Positions 23,368 through 34,508 of a stretch of 64,000 nt of DNA are shown here, in pieces; position 1 is the first letter of the stretch; every line of letters starts with the position of its first letter. The translations under genes were made by a program, and so were the position numbers. The DNA lies in NCBI GenBank assembly GCA_030374765.1, contig JARGXX010000004.1, forward strand, positions 620,001-684,000, written 5' to 3'. The DNA comes from Agarophyton chilense. Lineage: Eukaryota > Rhodophyta > Florideophyceae > Gracilariales > Gracilariaceae. Under the pieces are notes generated by a model. The model was given only the letters and a program-made list of their open reading frames with translations. It was not told the DNA's origin and did not search any database.

Positions 23368-25401
23368 TCATCGTAGCACTTTTCGGACAGAACTGGCCGA
23401 AAGATCAGGGAGATATCGGAGAGGATCGAAGATGAAGACGATATTGTTATGGTCGGTATGTAGATTAAATCCAGCTGGATCACCAAGTAGCCACCTCATA
23501 CGCTCGCAGCTTGCGAGGATTGCGAAAGCCTCCTTTTCGAATATAGACCACCCACATTGGGTTGCGTTGAACTTGCCCGATAAGAAGGCAAGAGGTCCAT
23601 GGCGTTCTTTATCGAAAGGCAGTTTTAGATCTTCTGAAGGTACTTGAGTAACAATACCTGACCAGACGCGGTCGCATGCGTCGGTGAATAAGCATAGGCG
23701 GTGCTTGGGATTGCGGTGCACCAACATGCATTGGTTGGCTAGCGCTTTTTTGCAATCTTCATAGCTATTAAGATGTTCGATCGACCATCCTATACTTGAG
23801 AGCGAGACTTTTGCGGCAGCACACGATGTGCGCTTGCCTGAGATCTCGTATGATTTTTCGAGAACATCGTTGAGAGGATTCACGAGTTGCTGAAACTGGG
23901 GTATGGCCATGCGCGTCCACTGCATGGCGCATAAGAATTGTTGTAGATGTACCGCTGTTGTTGGAGGTTCCATCGATAGCAGACCGTGTAAACGACGAGG
24001 GTCATATTTAATTCCGCTAGGTGATATGGAGCGACCGCACCACGTCAATATACGGGTGAATAAGTCGCATTTCTCGGGATAGAGTTTGATATTTTTCTCG
24101 CGACACATTACGAGAAATGTGCGTATAGCGTTGAGGAGTTCTAAATCCGTAGTAGCCTGCATGAGAATATCGTCAAGCCAGGTGATGAGATATTCTTCGA
24201 TAGATTTTGGAGTAGCAGCTTGTACGGAGGATTGTAGATAGGCAACGGCGTTGGAAGTTCCATGTAAAACGCGCGTTGGTGTGTAGACTCCGTGTGGCGT
24301 TATGAAGGATTGACAATCCTGGCTTTCAATCGAAAGTGGGAGTTGCCAGTAGCCATGAAATAGGTCGAAGTTTTCGTAGCAAGTAGACTTCGCCAGTTTG
24401 GTGAGTTCGTGTTCTAATATCGGCATTGGATAAGCGAACTTTTCGGTGTAGTTGTTGACAGCTCTCAGGTCAACAGTGAATCTGAACTTCGATGGTCCAG
24501 GTTTGGGTACGATCAGTGGACAAGATGCCCATCGTGATGTAGGATTTTCGTAGACATGACCTTTGGATTCTAGTTTGCCAACGAAAATTTTTAGGAAGAC
24601 AGCTTGTTCCGGGTTGTACTTTCGTAGTTTAGCGCGTATCGGCTTGGCGTCCTTAGTCAGAGGTATTTTCAACCGCGGTAGCTTTGCTGGGTTACCGTTG
24701 GTGAGATTGAGATGAAATACATCTTCAAATTCATTGACGATTTTGTCGAGGAGTTGGTGATGTTCAGATGACAGATTTTTCTTCGCGCGTTTCTTCATAT
24801 CAAGGATTGCTTCCTTGCGCCTTAATTCTTCTTGGGAACCGATCGGGTCCAAGAATGAAGGGTCAGGAAACGGATCTTCTTGAGTTTTTACCTCATAGTA
24901 GTTCACATGAGGTCTGAATACGTCGCCTTGAACTTTGTTTCTGCGGTGAGGGACGAGGCGGGATATATATCCGCCGGTGGTTATCGGGTTTCCAACAATA
25001 GAATAATCAGTTCCGGTTAGTTCTGGTAACTTCACGTCGATGATGGAATTGGTATCCACTTTGAGGTGTCGAAGTACAGGGTTACCGATGATTAGAGGTT
25101 CCGATATTATTTTGTCGTCGGCAACGAGGAACGATACATTTCGCAGAGCCATTTAGCCAGAATTCATTTCCATAATGATTTCAGGAATTTCCCAGCGTCG
25201 TGAAAACGTGAACTTCGGTCCGCCTTCCTTCTTCTGCAAGGGGACTTGTAGTTCGACGGGTTTGATCTTGCGAAAGCAGCCGACTCCTTTCAGTGCAGCT
25301 TCTTCTGCTACAGTAGGGCAGCTAAGTGAGTCGTCGGCTCCATCGTCCAGTCGACCGACTGTCGAAAACATAGCGTCAGCATCTTTTAAACATACCTTCA
25401 A
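23368..25401 (-). pseudogene. pol: Gypsy C protease, reverse transcriptase and RNase H
   Basis: From 25401 the protease part includes RLDDGADDSLSCPTV, where a D-D-G replaces the usual D-S/T-G. A TAG at 25153 separates it from 594 uninterrupted codons (25152-23368) in the same frame. RT blocks: WASCPLIVPKPGPSKFRFTV-type start, DLRAVNNYTEKFAYPMP, NFDLFHGYWQLPL, and catalytic TWLDDILMQ. RNase H: LFTDACDRVWSGIV and FEKEAFAILASCERM. Gag (ending 25428) is in another frame, so expression would need a frameshift. After 23368 scattered stops lead to integrase. Nearly intact. Confidence 0.9.
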
Positions 25402-25427
25402 CGATGCGTATGAAGTGTATGGATCAT

Positions 25428-26354
25428 TTAGACGACCAGCGTTCGGGTTTGTTGGCGGCGAGTTCCGCCGGAGGGTCCCGGTGTAGCTTTAAGTTCCTTG
25501 AGTTTGTCGAATAGAACTTGGCGGTCGGAATTGTTTTTGAATTTTGGGCAGTCCTTGATATAATGATTTCTCTTCGGACCTTTATGTTCCTTCTCACATT
25601 CGGAATGGGGGCATGGCGGTACTTTCCTCTTTTTCTTCTTCGGCTCAACGGGAGTATCTGTTTCACCGTCTTCGTCGTCGCTTTCAGAATCAGAAGTTGC
25701 ACCGATCGGGGCCTTCTTTGTTTCAATGTACCTGCAAGTTTTTGCGAGGTTGACGCAGTGGTCGCGGAAACCTAAGAAGTTCTCTTTGAGATTCAAATGT
25801 GCTCGTCGTAGGTCACTCTTGATGATATCTTTCAAACCTACCGGTCGGATGGCCTGAAGGATGTGCTTGACAGCAACGCGTGGTGCGTCGGTGCTTACCC
25901 ATTCGCAATCAAGCTTCTCAAGAATAGTGTAGCAGTCGATAAACAAATTGAACATACGTGACTCGATCGAATCATTGTTCATGTTCATGCAGAGCTTTTT
26001 CTTGACTTGCTTGTCGAGAGTTGCGACGTCGGTATTGCTTTTGTCAGTTTTGGCTTGCGCTTCGAGATATAGTCGAAGCGTCATGTCATCAAGTTCGCTT
26101 ACGGAAGTTAATTGTTTTCCCTGGGGGTCATTGAAGATACCCATGAATGTTGCGCCTTTCAGCCAGGCAGCATCAAGGCAGAATTTCATCGAAACAGCGC
26201 TTGCAGGTTGTATCGCGCTTTTATCCTCGAGCGTGGATGTACGTTGTGCATGTCGCTCAGTAATCTCTAGTACGTATTGGTCGTACTCGCCGAGGAAGGT
26301 TCTTATGTTTCGAGGAGTTACCGTGCGCAATCGGGGATACTCGGTTGCAGGCAC
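25428..26354 (-). CDS. gag: Gypsy C gag
   Basis: Uninterrupted 308-codon capsid/nucleocapsid gene starting MPATEYPRLRTVTPR. The middle is helical (SELDDMTLRLYLEAQAKT, HLNLKENFLGFRDHCVNLA). The C-terminal third has an acidic/basic switch (SDSESDDEDGETDT then EPKKKKRKVPP, also a good nuclear localisation signal) and a Cys/His region CPHSECEKEHKGPKRNHYIKDC, a zinc-binding nucleocapsid-like finger. It lies about 315 bp after the 5' LTR. Gag and the protease frame differ by one phase. Confidence 0.85.
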   Translation of the reverse strand: MPATEYPRLRTVTPRNIRTFLGEYDQYVLEITERHAQRTSTLEDKSAIQPASAVSMKFCLDAAWLKGATFMGIFNDPQGKQLTSVSELDDMTLRLYLEAQAKTDKSNTDVATLDKQVKKKLCMNMNNDSIESRMFNLFIDCYTILEKLDCEWVSTDAPRVAVKHILQAIRPVGLKDIIKSDLRRAHLNLKENFLGFRDHCVNLAKTCRYIETKKAPIGATSDSESDDEDGETDTPVEPKKKKRKVPPCPHSECEKEHKGPKRNHYIKDCPKFKNNSDRQVLFDKLKELKATPGPSGGTRRQQTRTLVV

Positions 26355-26669
26355 AGCAAAGGTGTTTGATCAACCACCTTTACGCGGCGACGTGGTGAAG
26401 GAATCTTCTTTTTTCATGTCGGCTATGCGTTCTTGATTTAAGGTCGATAAAGTTTCGGAGCGTCGGTGTTGCTCGCGAATGAGTTAGCTCAGTTGAACGA
26501 TGAGCAAAGAGTCGATAGAAGAACTGCTTCGATCGAAGTAGTTCAGCGAATGTTTCCGGTGATCGCGTACCAGCGTAGCGGGGGTGATTTCCGCAAATTA
26601 AGTTCCGTCGGTTATGTCGCGGATAGATTGATGAGATCAACCGTAAAGGTTTATTACCGTATTGATCAA

Positions 26670-26894
26670 TGTTGTGTTTAGTCCTTTTAGAATGCGAGCG
26701 CAGGCGCGCGAGCAAGCGATGAGTTTTCGATAGTGAAATGCGATGTTTCCTGTGAAAAAAAGCGTCGTGCAATATATATGCGACGACGGTGAGAATATGA
26801 GATATCATAAATATCTAATCCTTACAGCTGGAGATGTTGATTGTTGCTGTAAGGCATGGCGGATCCGACATGCCTGTGTGACGTAGACACTACA
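26670..26894 (-). repeat. 5' LTR of gypsy element C
   Basis: Near-identical to 21506-21732. The sequence just inside it (ttgatcaatacgg on the minus strand) does not start with the usual TGG, so the primer site is not clear. Region 26355-26669 is the untranslated leader. Confidence 0.95.
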
Positions 26895-26899
26895 TAGAC

Positions 26900-28290
26900 C
26901 ACAGTTCCAGCACCCATACCGTACCGGCCTTAAGGATAAGGAAGTTTTCGCCGACCAGATGGACAAGATGCGCAAAGCTCAAGGCATAGAGCCGGTGCCT
27001 CCAAACCAATCCGAATGGGCCAGTCCTCTTGTGCTCGTGGTGAAGAAAGATGGCGCCGTCAGGTTCTGTTTCGACTACAGGAAGCTGAATGCAGTAACCA
27101 GGAGGGACTCATACCCAATACCCTCCATGGACGACTGTCTGGATTCCTTAGGCGAAACTGTCGTATTTACCACACTGGACGCTAACTCTGGATACTGGCA
27201 AATCGCTTTGGCAGAAGATGCCAGAGCGCTGACAACCTTTACCACCCATGAAGGTCTGTTCAGATTTACTCGCAAGCCCTTTGGTTTGAAGAATGCACCA
27301 GCCACTTTCCAACGGGTAATGGACATTATACTGTCCATAGTCAAATGGAAGTTCGCCCTGGTCTGTTTGGATGACGTTATAATCATCTCACGGATTGTAA
27401 AGGAAGATCTTCGCCACGTGAAGAAGGTGCTAACAATCCTACAGGACGCTGGAGTAACACTGAAACTCCGCAAATGCGCTTTCTTCTAGGCCTCAGTAGA
27501 CTATCTCGGTCACGTCGTCCTCCCAGGAATGCTAAAGGTGGCCACACGGACCACAAATGAGATTCGCCAGGCCAAGCCTCCTAGGACCCACACGGAACCA
27601 CGATCCTTCGTGGGCTCGTGCAACGTTTACCGACCGTTCGTCCAAGGGTTTGCCAAGATCTCGGCCCCTCTCCACGCGATGCTAAAGAAGGGAACAACTT
27701 CAGAGTTCGAAGCCCTTACCGACGACCAGTACGAGGCATTTAAGACCCTAAAAGACAAATTGCTGAACCCACCCATTTTGGCTTTACCAAAAGCCAATCG
27801 GCCATTTTACCTGGATACAGACGCCTCTGATGTCCAAGTGGGATACGCACTGCTACAGAAACAGGAGCCACCGAAGGACCATCGACCTATTGGATACTGG
27901 AGCAGAATGCTCACCATCGCGGAGCGAAACTACAGTACTACCGAAAAGGAATGTCTAGGCATCTTATGGTCTATATTGACACTCCGTCCGTACCTCGAGG
28001 GAACCAAGTTTAACATTAGGACAGACCCCGATTCTCTCCGCTGGCTACTCCATATGGCCGATGCAACAAGTTGCCTTGCTCTGTGGCGCCTCAGGCTGTG
28101 AGAATATGACTACGAGATAACCTATAGGCCGGGCATCAAGCACCATGCAGCAGATGCCCCCTCGCCAATCATTACCGACGGAACTGACGACACTTCATTG
28201 GACTACCTAATTCCTACCACTTTTCCAGACGATGGACTTCAGGACTATACGGAAACGGATGACCTTATGGGTAAGGTGCAATAGGAAGAT
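26900..28290 (+). pseudogene. pol: Gypsy A reverse transcriptase and RNase H
   Basis: Continues A pol directly after element C: QHPYRTGLKDKE, then RT blocks WASPLVLVVKK, RFCFDYRKLNAVT, FTTLDANSGYWQIAL, FTRKPFGLKNAPATFQ. The catalytic box is CLDD instead of Y-x-D-D. RNase H starts YLDTDASDVQVGYALL and includes STTEKECLGILWS and IRTDPDSLRWLL. In-frame stops at 27487 (TAG), 28099 (TGA), near 28282 and near 28312 break it, with no frameshift. Confidence 0.9.
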
Positions 28291-28464
28291 CCTGAGGTAA
28301 AGGAGAACAAATAATAACTATTAGACTGGGAGACAGTACCTCCCAATTCGGCACCACCTCAGGTTAATGCGATAGACCCGGAGGAAAAAGAACTCCTCCC
28401 TATAACTATTGAGAAACTCCTACAGGTACAGGTGGTAGACGAGTAATGCAAGGAGACAGCCGAA

Positions 28465-30106
28465 TTGGTGGGAACCCCTGGATGCCTGTTTGACTATGAC
28501 CGATTTGGACTACTATGTCGCCGCTCACCGCTGGATGGCGCACTCCAACGGGTAGTACCAACTTCGCTAAGGGCGCGATTCCTATACCTCGCCCATTCCC
28601 CTCGCTTAGCTGGTCACCCTGGAGGCCGAGGAATGTACCGGACCCTAAGGAAGTTCTTCTACTGGCCACTAATGGCGCAGGACCTATGGCAAACTGAAAG
28701 GAACTGTACATCGTGCGCACAAATCGGAGGGGCTCGCGAAAACAATCAGGCCAAATTAAACCTTTTCCCCGCCGCAGGTCCGATGTAATTTGTAGCGATG
28801 GATATACTTGGGCCTTTGCCTAAGTCGTCCCATGGGAAACGGCTTGTTTTCTTCATAAACGATTGGTTTACCAAACTTACCCGAGACCCACCCCTTGGAA
28901 AGACAACGGCCACAGATGTCGCCACGGCCTTCTTGTCCCACTAGGTTTACTCATATGGCATGCCACTCTACCTCTTTATGGAAAATGGCAGCCAGTTTGT
29001 ATCCAAAATCTTCTCACACGTTTGTGCTACCTTAGGCATCAAGCATGTGACCACCACGGCGTACCACCCACAAACCAATGGACAAGCCGAACGCTTCAAC
29101 CACATCCTTCTGGACAAATTGGCACACTACGTATCGGAGCATCAATTGGACTGGGACGCCTACGTTGAGCCACTGGTTTATGCATACAACACGCAGGTGC
29201 ACGCTTCCACGGAGACAACACCTTTCGACTTAACGCTAACGAGAGCCCTGCCGCCGATAGCTATTGACATTCAGAAGTCTATCATACCCCAGGGCATAAC
29301 CGAAGGGATGACTTCAACCCAGGCCAAGCGCTACTCGCGCCAACGCATCGACCGCATTATCCAATCAGCTAGAACTGTACCGACCAAAGCCCAACGGCGC
29401 TACAAGGTCATTTTCGACAAAGCCGTTTGGAACAAACCGACCTTTGGGAAAAGGGAACTTGTTTCTTTGGACCAGCCACCGAAGGACAGTGAGTAACCGA
29501 GGACACTACGCGGACTTTGTATGGTCCTGTAGAAAGGGGATCTTACCCTGCTCTACAGGACCATACAAAGTCCTTAACGCCAATCAACATAATATTACGT
29601 TACTAATTGACGGCCTACAGGACACGGTATCTACTGATCGGGTGACACGAGCTCCCAGCTCCCCCGCATCACCAAAGTCCCAGTCCCTTGGCCCAACGGA
29701 ATCACTACGACCTCAGGTCGACGCTCAAGTCCCCACACACCCTAAGGAAGTTTCCGTAGACCTGACTATCCCAATGGACCCGATGGTCAATGACAACGAC
29801 GACAACCCATCTCTTCCAACCGACTCCGATGGATTCGCCCCTCTGAACCACACTCTTTTGCCGGAGAATGAATACGAACCGGAATATGTGATTGAGCGCA
29901 TCATCTCCGCCGGCCGGGGAGAAGATGTAACAATACGCTATCGCGTCCGTTGCTTCAGCTACACACCTGAGAAAGACACTTGGCAAGAGCCTCAAACCAT
30001 TCAAATTAATTTTATCACCCGCTATTTGTGCGAAATCGGCAGCACGGAGCGCAGCCTTCAGGAGGGGACAACCATTGGCCCGAGAAATCCCAAAACGCCT
30101 CTCTAA
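28465..30106 (+). pseudogene. pol: Gypsy A integrase with chromodomain
   Basis: The zinc region is complete: HSPRLAGHPGG...NCTSCAQ (H-H-C-C). Core: VAMDILGPLP (first Asp, after a TAA at 28786), FMENGSQFVSKIF where the second Asp is replaced by Glu, and NGQAERFNH (Glu). A stop at 28942 and a frameshift near 29490 follow. The 29444-30106 frame has STGPYKVLN (GPY/F) and a chromodomain: EPEYVIERIISAGRGED, then KDTWQEPQTI. It would insert cDNA but is dead. It converges with aORF-A, whose end lies 270 bp on. Confidence 0.9.
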
Positions 30107-30375
30107 ACGCCTCCTGACACGAAGGTTCGCCGGAGCACGACGGTTCACCGTAGCTCCGGCATCAGAGAACAAATTCAGTCCTAAGGCGACACATGAAGAA
30201 GACCCAGGACGCTTTCAATGTTCGACACCGTCCCGGGGCACGCACGTTTGAGATACAAGAATAACCTTGGGAAAGCAAAAGCATTACATTATTTGACTCA
30301 CAAACACCATGACCTCAAGGTTCGCCGAAGCGCGCCTAACACCAACAAGACTCACGGGGGCAACGCAGGAGTAAC

Positions 30376-32242
30376 TCAGTCGTCCTCATTGGAGCCTGGA
30401 GGAGCGAAACCAGGACTCGGGTCACCCGAGGAGCCAACTGAAACACCAGAACCGGCCCTAGCGAGCCGAGTACACTTCTTTGGAGGAGATTCACCTGAAG
30501 AACTATCGTCACCATCGGAAGCCCCCCAGTCACTCAAAATTAGACCATAGCGGACATCCAAGCCGGCAGTAACCCTCTGGGACATCATTTGGGCATTCTG
30601 CTGCAGGATATTGACCATGGCGGTTTTCAGTTCCTGACGCTGTTGGACAACCGCGGCGTAGCGCGCCGAGCGACGCGCCCAAGAGCAAGCTTCCCTCAGG
30701 ACTGTCGCGATGTCCATAGAGGCCGTAATACTAACGATACGGCAGACATGAGAAAAATCCGAAGACGCAGCCCTGACCGAAGCGGGACAGTGTGGCAACG
30801 GAGAGGACAGAGCGATGTCTTCGCTCCCAGTGGACGTTTGAGCCGGCGCATCACCTATAGGACCTTCGATCGCCACAGTAACCTCGCCAGGAGGGATGTC
30901 CACTTGGGCGACGGATAGCTCATAAGAGAGCTCATCCTGAGGAGCATGGTAGGACGAAGGAATCTTCACCGAAGGGTTCCCGATCGGACATGACAGCAAG
31001 AACCAACGGCGTGGCTTCCACATCAGGCTCGAAGCACAGGGGATCGAAACCGATGGCCTTCGGATAGTAGTCGGGCACATGACGCCTCGCGATATCCGAT
31101 GGTTGATTCCTAAAAGGCTTGGCGGGATAGACACAAGCGTCGTCCTGACCCTGCAGATGTAGCGGAGTCGCTGTGAATGAGTCTGTATCGTGGTCATACC
31201 AAAAGAACCCGGGAGTTTTGCCCCAATTCACCTGCAAGACATGATCCAAAAGGGCCTCCGTCTCCTCGACGTCGAACTGGGTCCCATAGACGATATTCTT
31301 GATGCCCAGGTTTCTTAGGAAAGGGATCATGATGTCGGGGAGCGGTATTAGGCGACCTCGAGGACCGGGTCTGCTCTCGACGTACCATACCCTTCAATGC
31401 TCCGAGCGGACATGACCACGGATTCCGTATTCCGCGGAATCCAGGAAGGCCATAAGGGAAATCACGCCGAACTCAAAGAAGAGTACCTCCCAGGACAGCC
31501 ACGACCTTCAGTCATTGTCATCGCCCAACAGTTGGGACGAGTGGTACGTCACCACAGACGGCTTGCGAACCAAAAGGAGCGGCGAAACACGCCAACACAT
31601 GGAGCATTGGTTGTCATCCTCATGGGGAAGCGAAAGATATAACGGAAGACGTTTTTCTGCGCCCATGTCGTGAAACTCCACCTGGTACCAACAGAAGAAG
31701 ATCCCTAGGGATTGACGCAAACGACCATCGGGCTCTTTCCTCTCGTTCCAATAGATCTTATTGGACATCTAAAACACGCAGTCCCACGGCGGCCGGAAGC
31801 ACATAAGCGCCAAGAGGTTGTGACCCGCTGGAGGAAATTGCACATGAGGCGAGATGAAGTCGGTCTATAGGTCATAAAGGAGTTGGTTAACCCTAAACGG
31901 GTATTCGACTTCCTTCTTTCATCGGACGTACTGTATGTCCGCTTATATGAGGGTGTGACATCGCGTCTCCGAACGCGGATCCAAAGGACAATGCAACCAT
32001 CGGTTATACCACGACACGCTGCGCGCGTTCTTGCTGCCCCTCCGGAAATCGGGTATCTCAGCAAACCTTCTGGCATCGAGATACACATGGCAGAACCTTT
32101 GGTATTCTTCCACAGAGAACGGAAGAATGACATGAGGCACTGCCCCCGGATTCCGTCCCACGGTATGGTCATTGCGATCCCTGGGACGTTTGTAAGCCAC
32201 TTTCTTTCGCGAGGAGCTCCCCGCTTGGTTGTTCGAAGCCAT
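30376..32242 (-). pseudogene. Antisense accessory ORF of gypsy A (aORF-A)
   Basis: Protein-like region of about 620 codons opposite to gag-pol, between the chromodomain and 3' LTR. Likely ATG at 32242 (MASNNQAGSSSRKK, good context CACCATGG on its strand). Then LPFSVEEYQRFCHVYLDARR, KNARSVSWYNRWLHCPLDP, stops near 31943, RLRQSLGIFFCWYQVEF (31760-31690), frame changes near 31500, RVWY at about 31385, IVYGTQFDVEETEALLDH (31294-31241), FFWYDHDTDSF, ARRHVPDYYPKAIGFDPLC, and in a further frame a C-terminus with MDIATVLREA, MVNILQQNAQMMSQRV and an acidic tail ending at 30376. The copy in A' confirms the whole length. Broken by several stops and frameshifts. No known domain. Confidence 0.65.
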
Positions 32243-32777
32243 GGTGCCGCTGCCCACAGGCAGGTGCGCTTTGAAATGGATGGGGAAGCCGAGGGAGGTG
32301 ACATAGACCGAAGGGAGAACGGCGTATCCGACGGGCTTATAAGCCGAGTTCGGCATCGCGTGCGACAAATGGAAAAGTACCACCAAGGGAAGACGAGGTG
32401 ACGGAGTCGACCCGAACGGACTGACAGGCGTGAACCATGGTGGACGAAGCGTAGAGGGTCGCCAAAAGAAGAACGGAGACTAAGAAAGGCCTCAATGACC
32501 CTCAGAGAAGAAGAAGCGAATAGACCGCCTCGGCAACGCGACGCAAAACATACGCCGGCGATGCACCTTTAGCCAGCGCTCACGGCGCGTGGGAGTTTCC
32601 GTCCTTAGGCAAATTAATTGCCCTTCGGCGCCAATGGTCAGCTCACGCTTCCCCGCATCCCTGCATGCAATGACGACGCGACGTCCCGTCGCGCCCAGTT
32701 ATCCGGGAGCAACGAAGTGCTCGCGTCCCCTGCGGCAAGCATGAGGCCATATGAACTTCGCCTGACGGCCGAATCCT

Positions 32778-32788
32778 GAGAAGGGAGA
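32778..32788 (+). other. Polypurine tract of element A
   Basis: GAGAAGGGAGA directly before the 3' LTR (TGTGAAGG), the expected plus-strand primer. The stretch 32243-32777 between aORF-A and this tract shows no gene. Confidence 0.8.
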
Positions 32789-32790
32789 TA

Positions 32791-33236
32791 TGTGAAGGAG
32801 CCATGATTACGGTTTAGCTCTGTAAGCCGCCGAGACCTGAAGGATATTACAGACGCCACGTGGACTGGTCGACCTCAGGTGGACTCATGTAGATTATCAA
32901 TTTATTTTAATTAGTGTAATAGATTAGCATTACAGAGACAGGGAGATCCCAGCGCCTCGCCAGTACTATTTACTTGGCTCGAGTGCCGCTTCTCCCTTAG
33001 AGTAGGGTAGGCAACGTTAGGATACTAAATATCTCCCTTCGGTATATTAGTTCCACCATTTGGTCTTCAAGCCATCGTTTCCGTAGCTCCAACCTGTAGG
33101 ACTACGAAGTAAACGCCAGCCCATTGCACCAACTACTCTGGGAGTGCCGCCGTCAATGATTCGAACCTTAGGACCCGCTCTACCACGCTACCACCGGTCG
33201 AGACCCGTACGCTGTCCCAACAGTCATTGAGATACA
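32791..33236 (+). repeat. 3' LTR of gypsy element A
   Basis: 446 bp, homologous to 5837-6274, TGTGAAGG...GAGATACA. Many point differences from the 5' LTR indicate an old insertion. Confidence 0.85.
33157..33195 (-). promoter_or_regulatory. tRNA-like module in 3' LTR of A, facing aORF-A
   Basis: Same D-arm/T-arm module as at 6195-6233: GTAGCGTGGTAGAGCGG then GGTTCGAATCA. On the minus strand it points from the 3' LTR into the element, towards the aORF-A start at 32242. A promoter role is inferred only. Confidence 0.4.
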
Positions 33237-34508
33237 GAGTCAACTCCAACGCAGCCAAACATGAAACGCCACCAGTCGAGAACGACGATGCGCCAAGGCG
33301 TCTTTTGAGTCACACATGTACTGTAACAATCCGTGAATCAGATGGACAGAAGCAACCGAGGAGACAAATATGTGACGCAATTTTCTCTGCTGCTGTTTCC
33401 CAGATCACAGTTACCGCCGTACCCTTCGTACGACTTTAAAATGCCCCGTATTTCATTTCCCCATTTCTGCGAGGGTTTCACCTTGTGTGAGCTGCGCGTC
33501 AAAGCTGATTTAACAAAAGCCCCCATATATATATACCGCAAACCACGATTCCGAAAACCTGGACGGTTTTCCACCCTCACCGCCCCGCAGCCAGAACACA
33601 GACACTTCGCAGCTCCGCCTAAACCCACTGCTGCACCCCCATGAAGCACTAACGCCGACTTAGTGCACCATCTTCATGTCCCAGCGCCAACAAAACTATC
33701 GCCGACTAAACGCACAACCGTCAAGCCCCAATGCCCAACTTTCACATCTATAACACTTCATACTTTCTCACCTTCACACACCCGCTCCGCTTTCAAACTC
33801 CAACTTCTATTCTCCGCACTGGCGTACTGCCTCAGACCACACCGCTGACACGCTGCAACGTTTATCCGCCGCACTGTCGACACACCAAACTGCCGAAAAG
33901 TCGCAACGACTCACCGTCCTCGGGCTCGAACACCGACATGCATCAACAACGAAATGCAGCCGACCCAATACATTGACACTCCACCAGACCTAAGTGCGGC
34001 ACGTAACCACCAAAGTATACCCGCATCCTCCCAATACTGCCAAGCCCCGCTACCGACACGATGCACCCCACCAGTAAGTTGTAACGCCTAAATCGCAACC
34101 TCCAAACAATGAAAAGCCTCTCAAAGTCCGCATCTCGAAAACTAATTCCTATTCCCTGCAAGTGGCAGCTACAAAGTGCCAGAGATCCATAAACACTGAA
34201 CAAAAGACTGTCGTGTACTTGCATAGGTAAGCTCTTTGAGAAGTGGAACATATAAACTCCGCGGGTTTTGCTTTGTATAATCGTCGTTAAGGCTCTGCCG
34301 CACGCCATCGCTGCGGCAATTCAATAATGTAAGGCTACTACCTTCTATCTCAAAATCAAATCAACATGCCTTGGAGGTGCCCGTATGCCACAATTCTGTA
34401 TGACGCATAATGTGACCCAGTCTCTCAAGATGATTTACGCAGACAGGACTAATGAAGATATCATAACAATAGTGTACCTACCGACAAAATTTGATGAATA
34501 ATGGGGAT
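33237..34508. other. CACTA interior, unassigned
   Basis: No recognisable protein. A TATATATATA run at 33525-33535 is followed by a C-rich, G-poor plus strand to about 34070, which looks like a promoter and leader. A frame through 33676 (MSQRQQNYRRLN) and TADTLQRLSAALSTHQTAEK (to about 33985) has one stop. A GTAAGT donor-like site lies at about 34073. Confidence 0.3.
33525..33535 (+). promoter_or_regulatory. Possible TATA box
   Basis: Ten alternating T/A bases in CCCCATATATATATACCGC, upstream of a C-rich leader-like stretch. It could drive the CACTA transposase region. No start site can be verified. Confidence 0.25.

Larger units (their letters stand above)
21506..26894 (-). mobile_element. 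Ty3/gypsy element C, inserted in pol of A
   Basis: Complete element on the minus strand with 227- and 225-bp LTRs that differ at about six positions plus a 2-bp indel, and a perfect tagac duplication. Order on the minus strand: LTR, gag, protease, RT, RNase H, integrase with chromodomain, PPT TAAAAGAGGGAAC (21733-21745), LTR. Integrase ends about 10 bp before the 3' LTR, leaving no room for an antisense ORF. The RT has WLDD rather than YxDD and the gag style differs from A, B and D, so it is another gypsy lineage and probably the youngest insertion here. Confidence 0.95.
5837..33236 (+). mobile_element. Ty3/gypsy element A (chromodomain type), interrupted by B and C
   Basis: LTRs of 438 bp (5837-6274) and 446 bp (32791-33236) bound the element. 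Order: 5' LTR, PBS at 6278, gag part 1, [element B], gag part 2, protease, [element C], RT, RNase H, integrase with GPY/F and chromodomain, antisense ORF on the minus strand, PPT GAGAAGGGAGA at 32778-32788, 3' LTR. Gag and pol up to about 29490 share one frame (phase of position 1) when B and C are ignored; C plus its duplication is 5394 bp, a multiple of three. About ten in-frame stops inactivate it. The flanking pentamers catac and gagtc do not match, so the target duplication is lost or the two LTRs come from different copies. Confidence 0.8.

Noticed and set aside
25948..26436. 162-codon plus-strand frame over gypsy C gag
   Set aside because: Lies on the complementary strand of an intact gag gene and runs into the LTR leader; no independent support.
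5832..33241. 5-bp target duplication around element A
   Set aside because: Flanks catac and gagtc do not match; no duplication is claimed.
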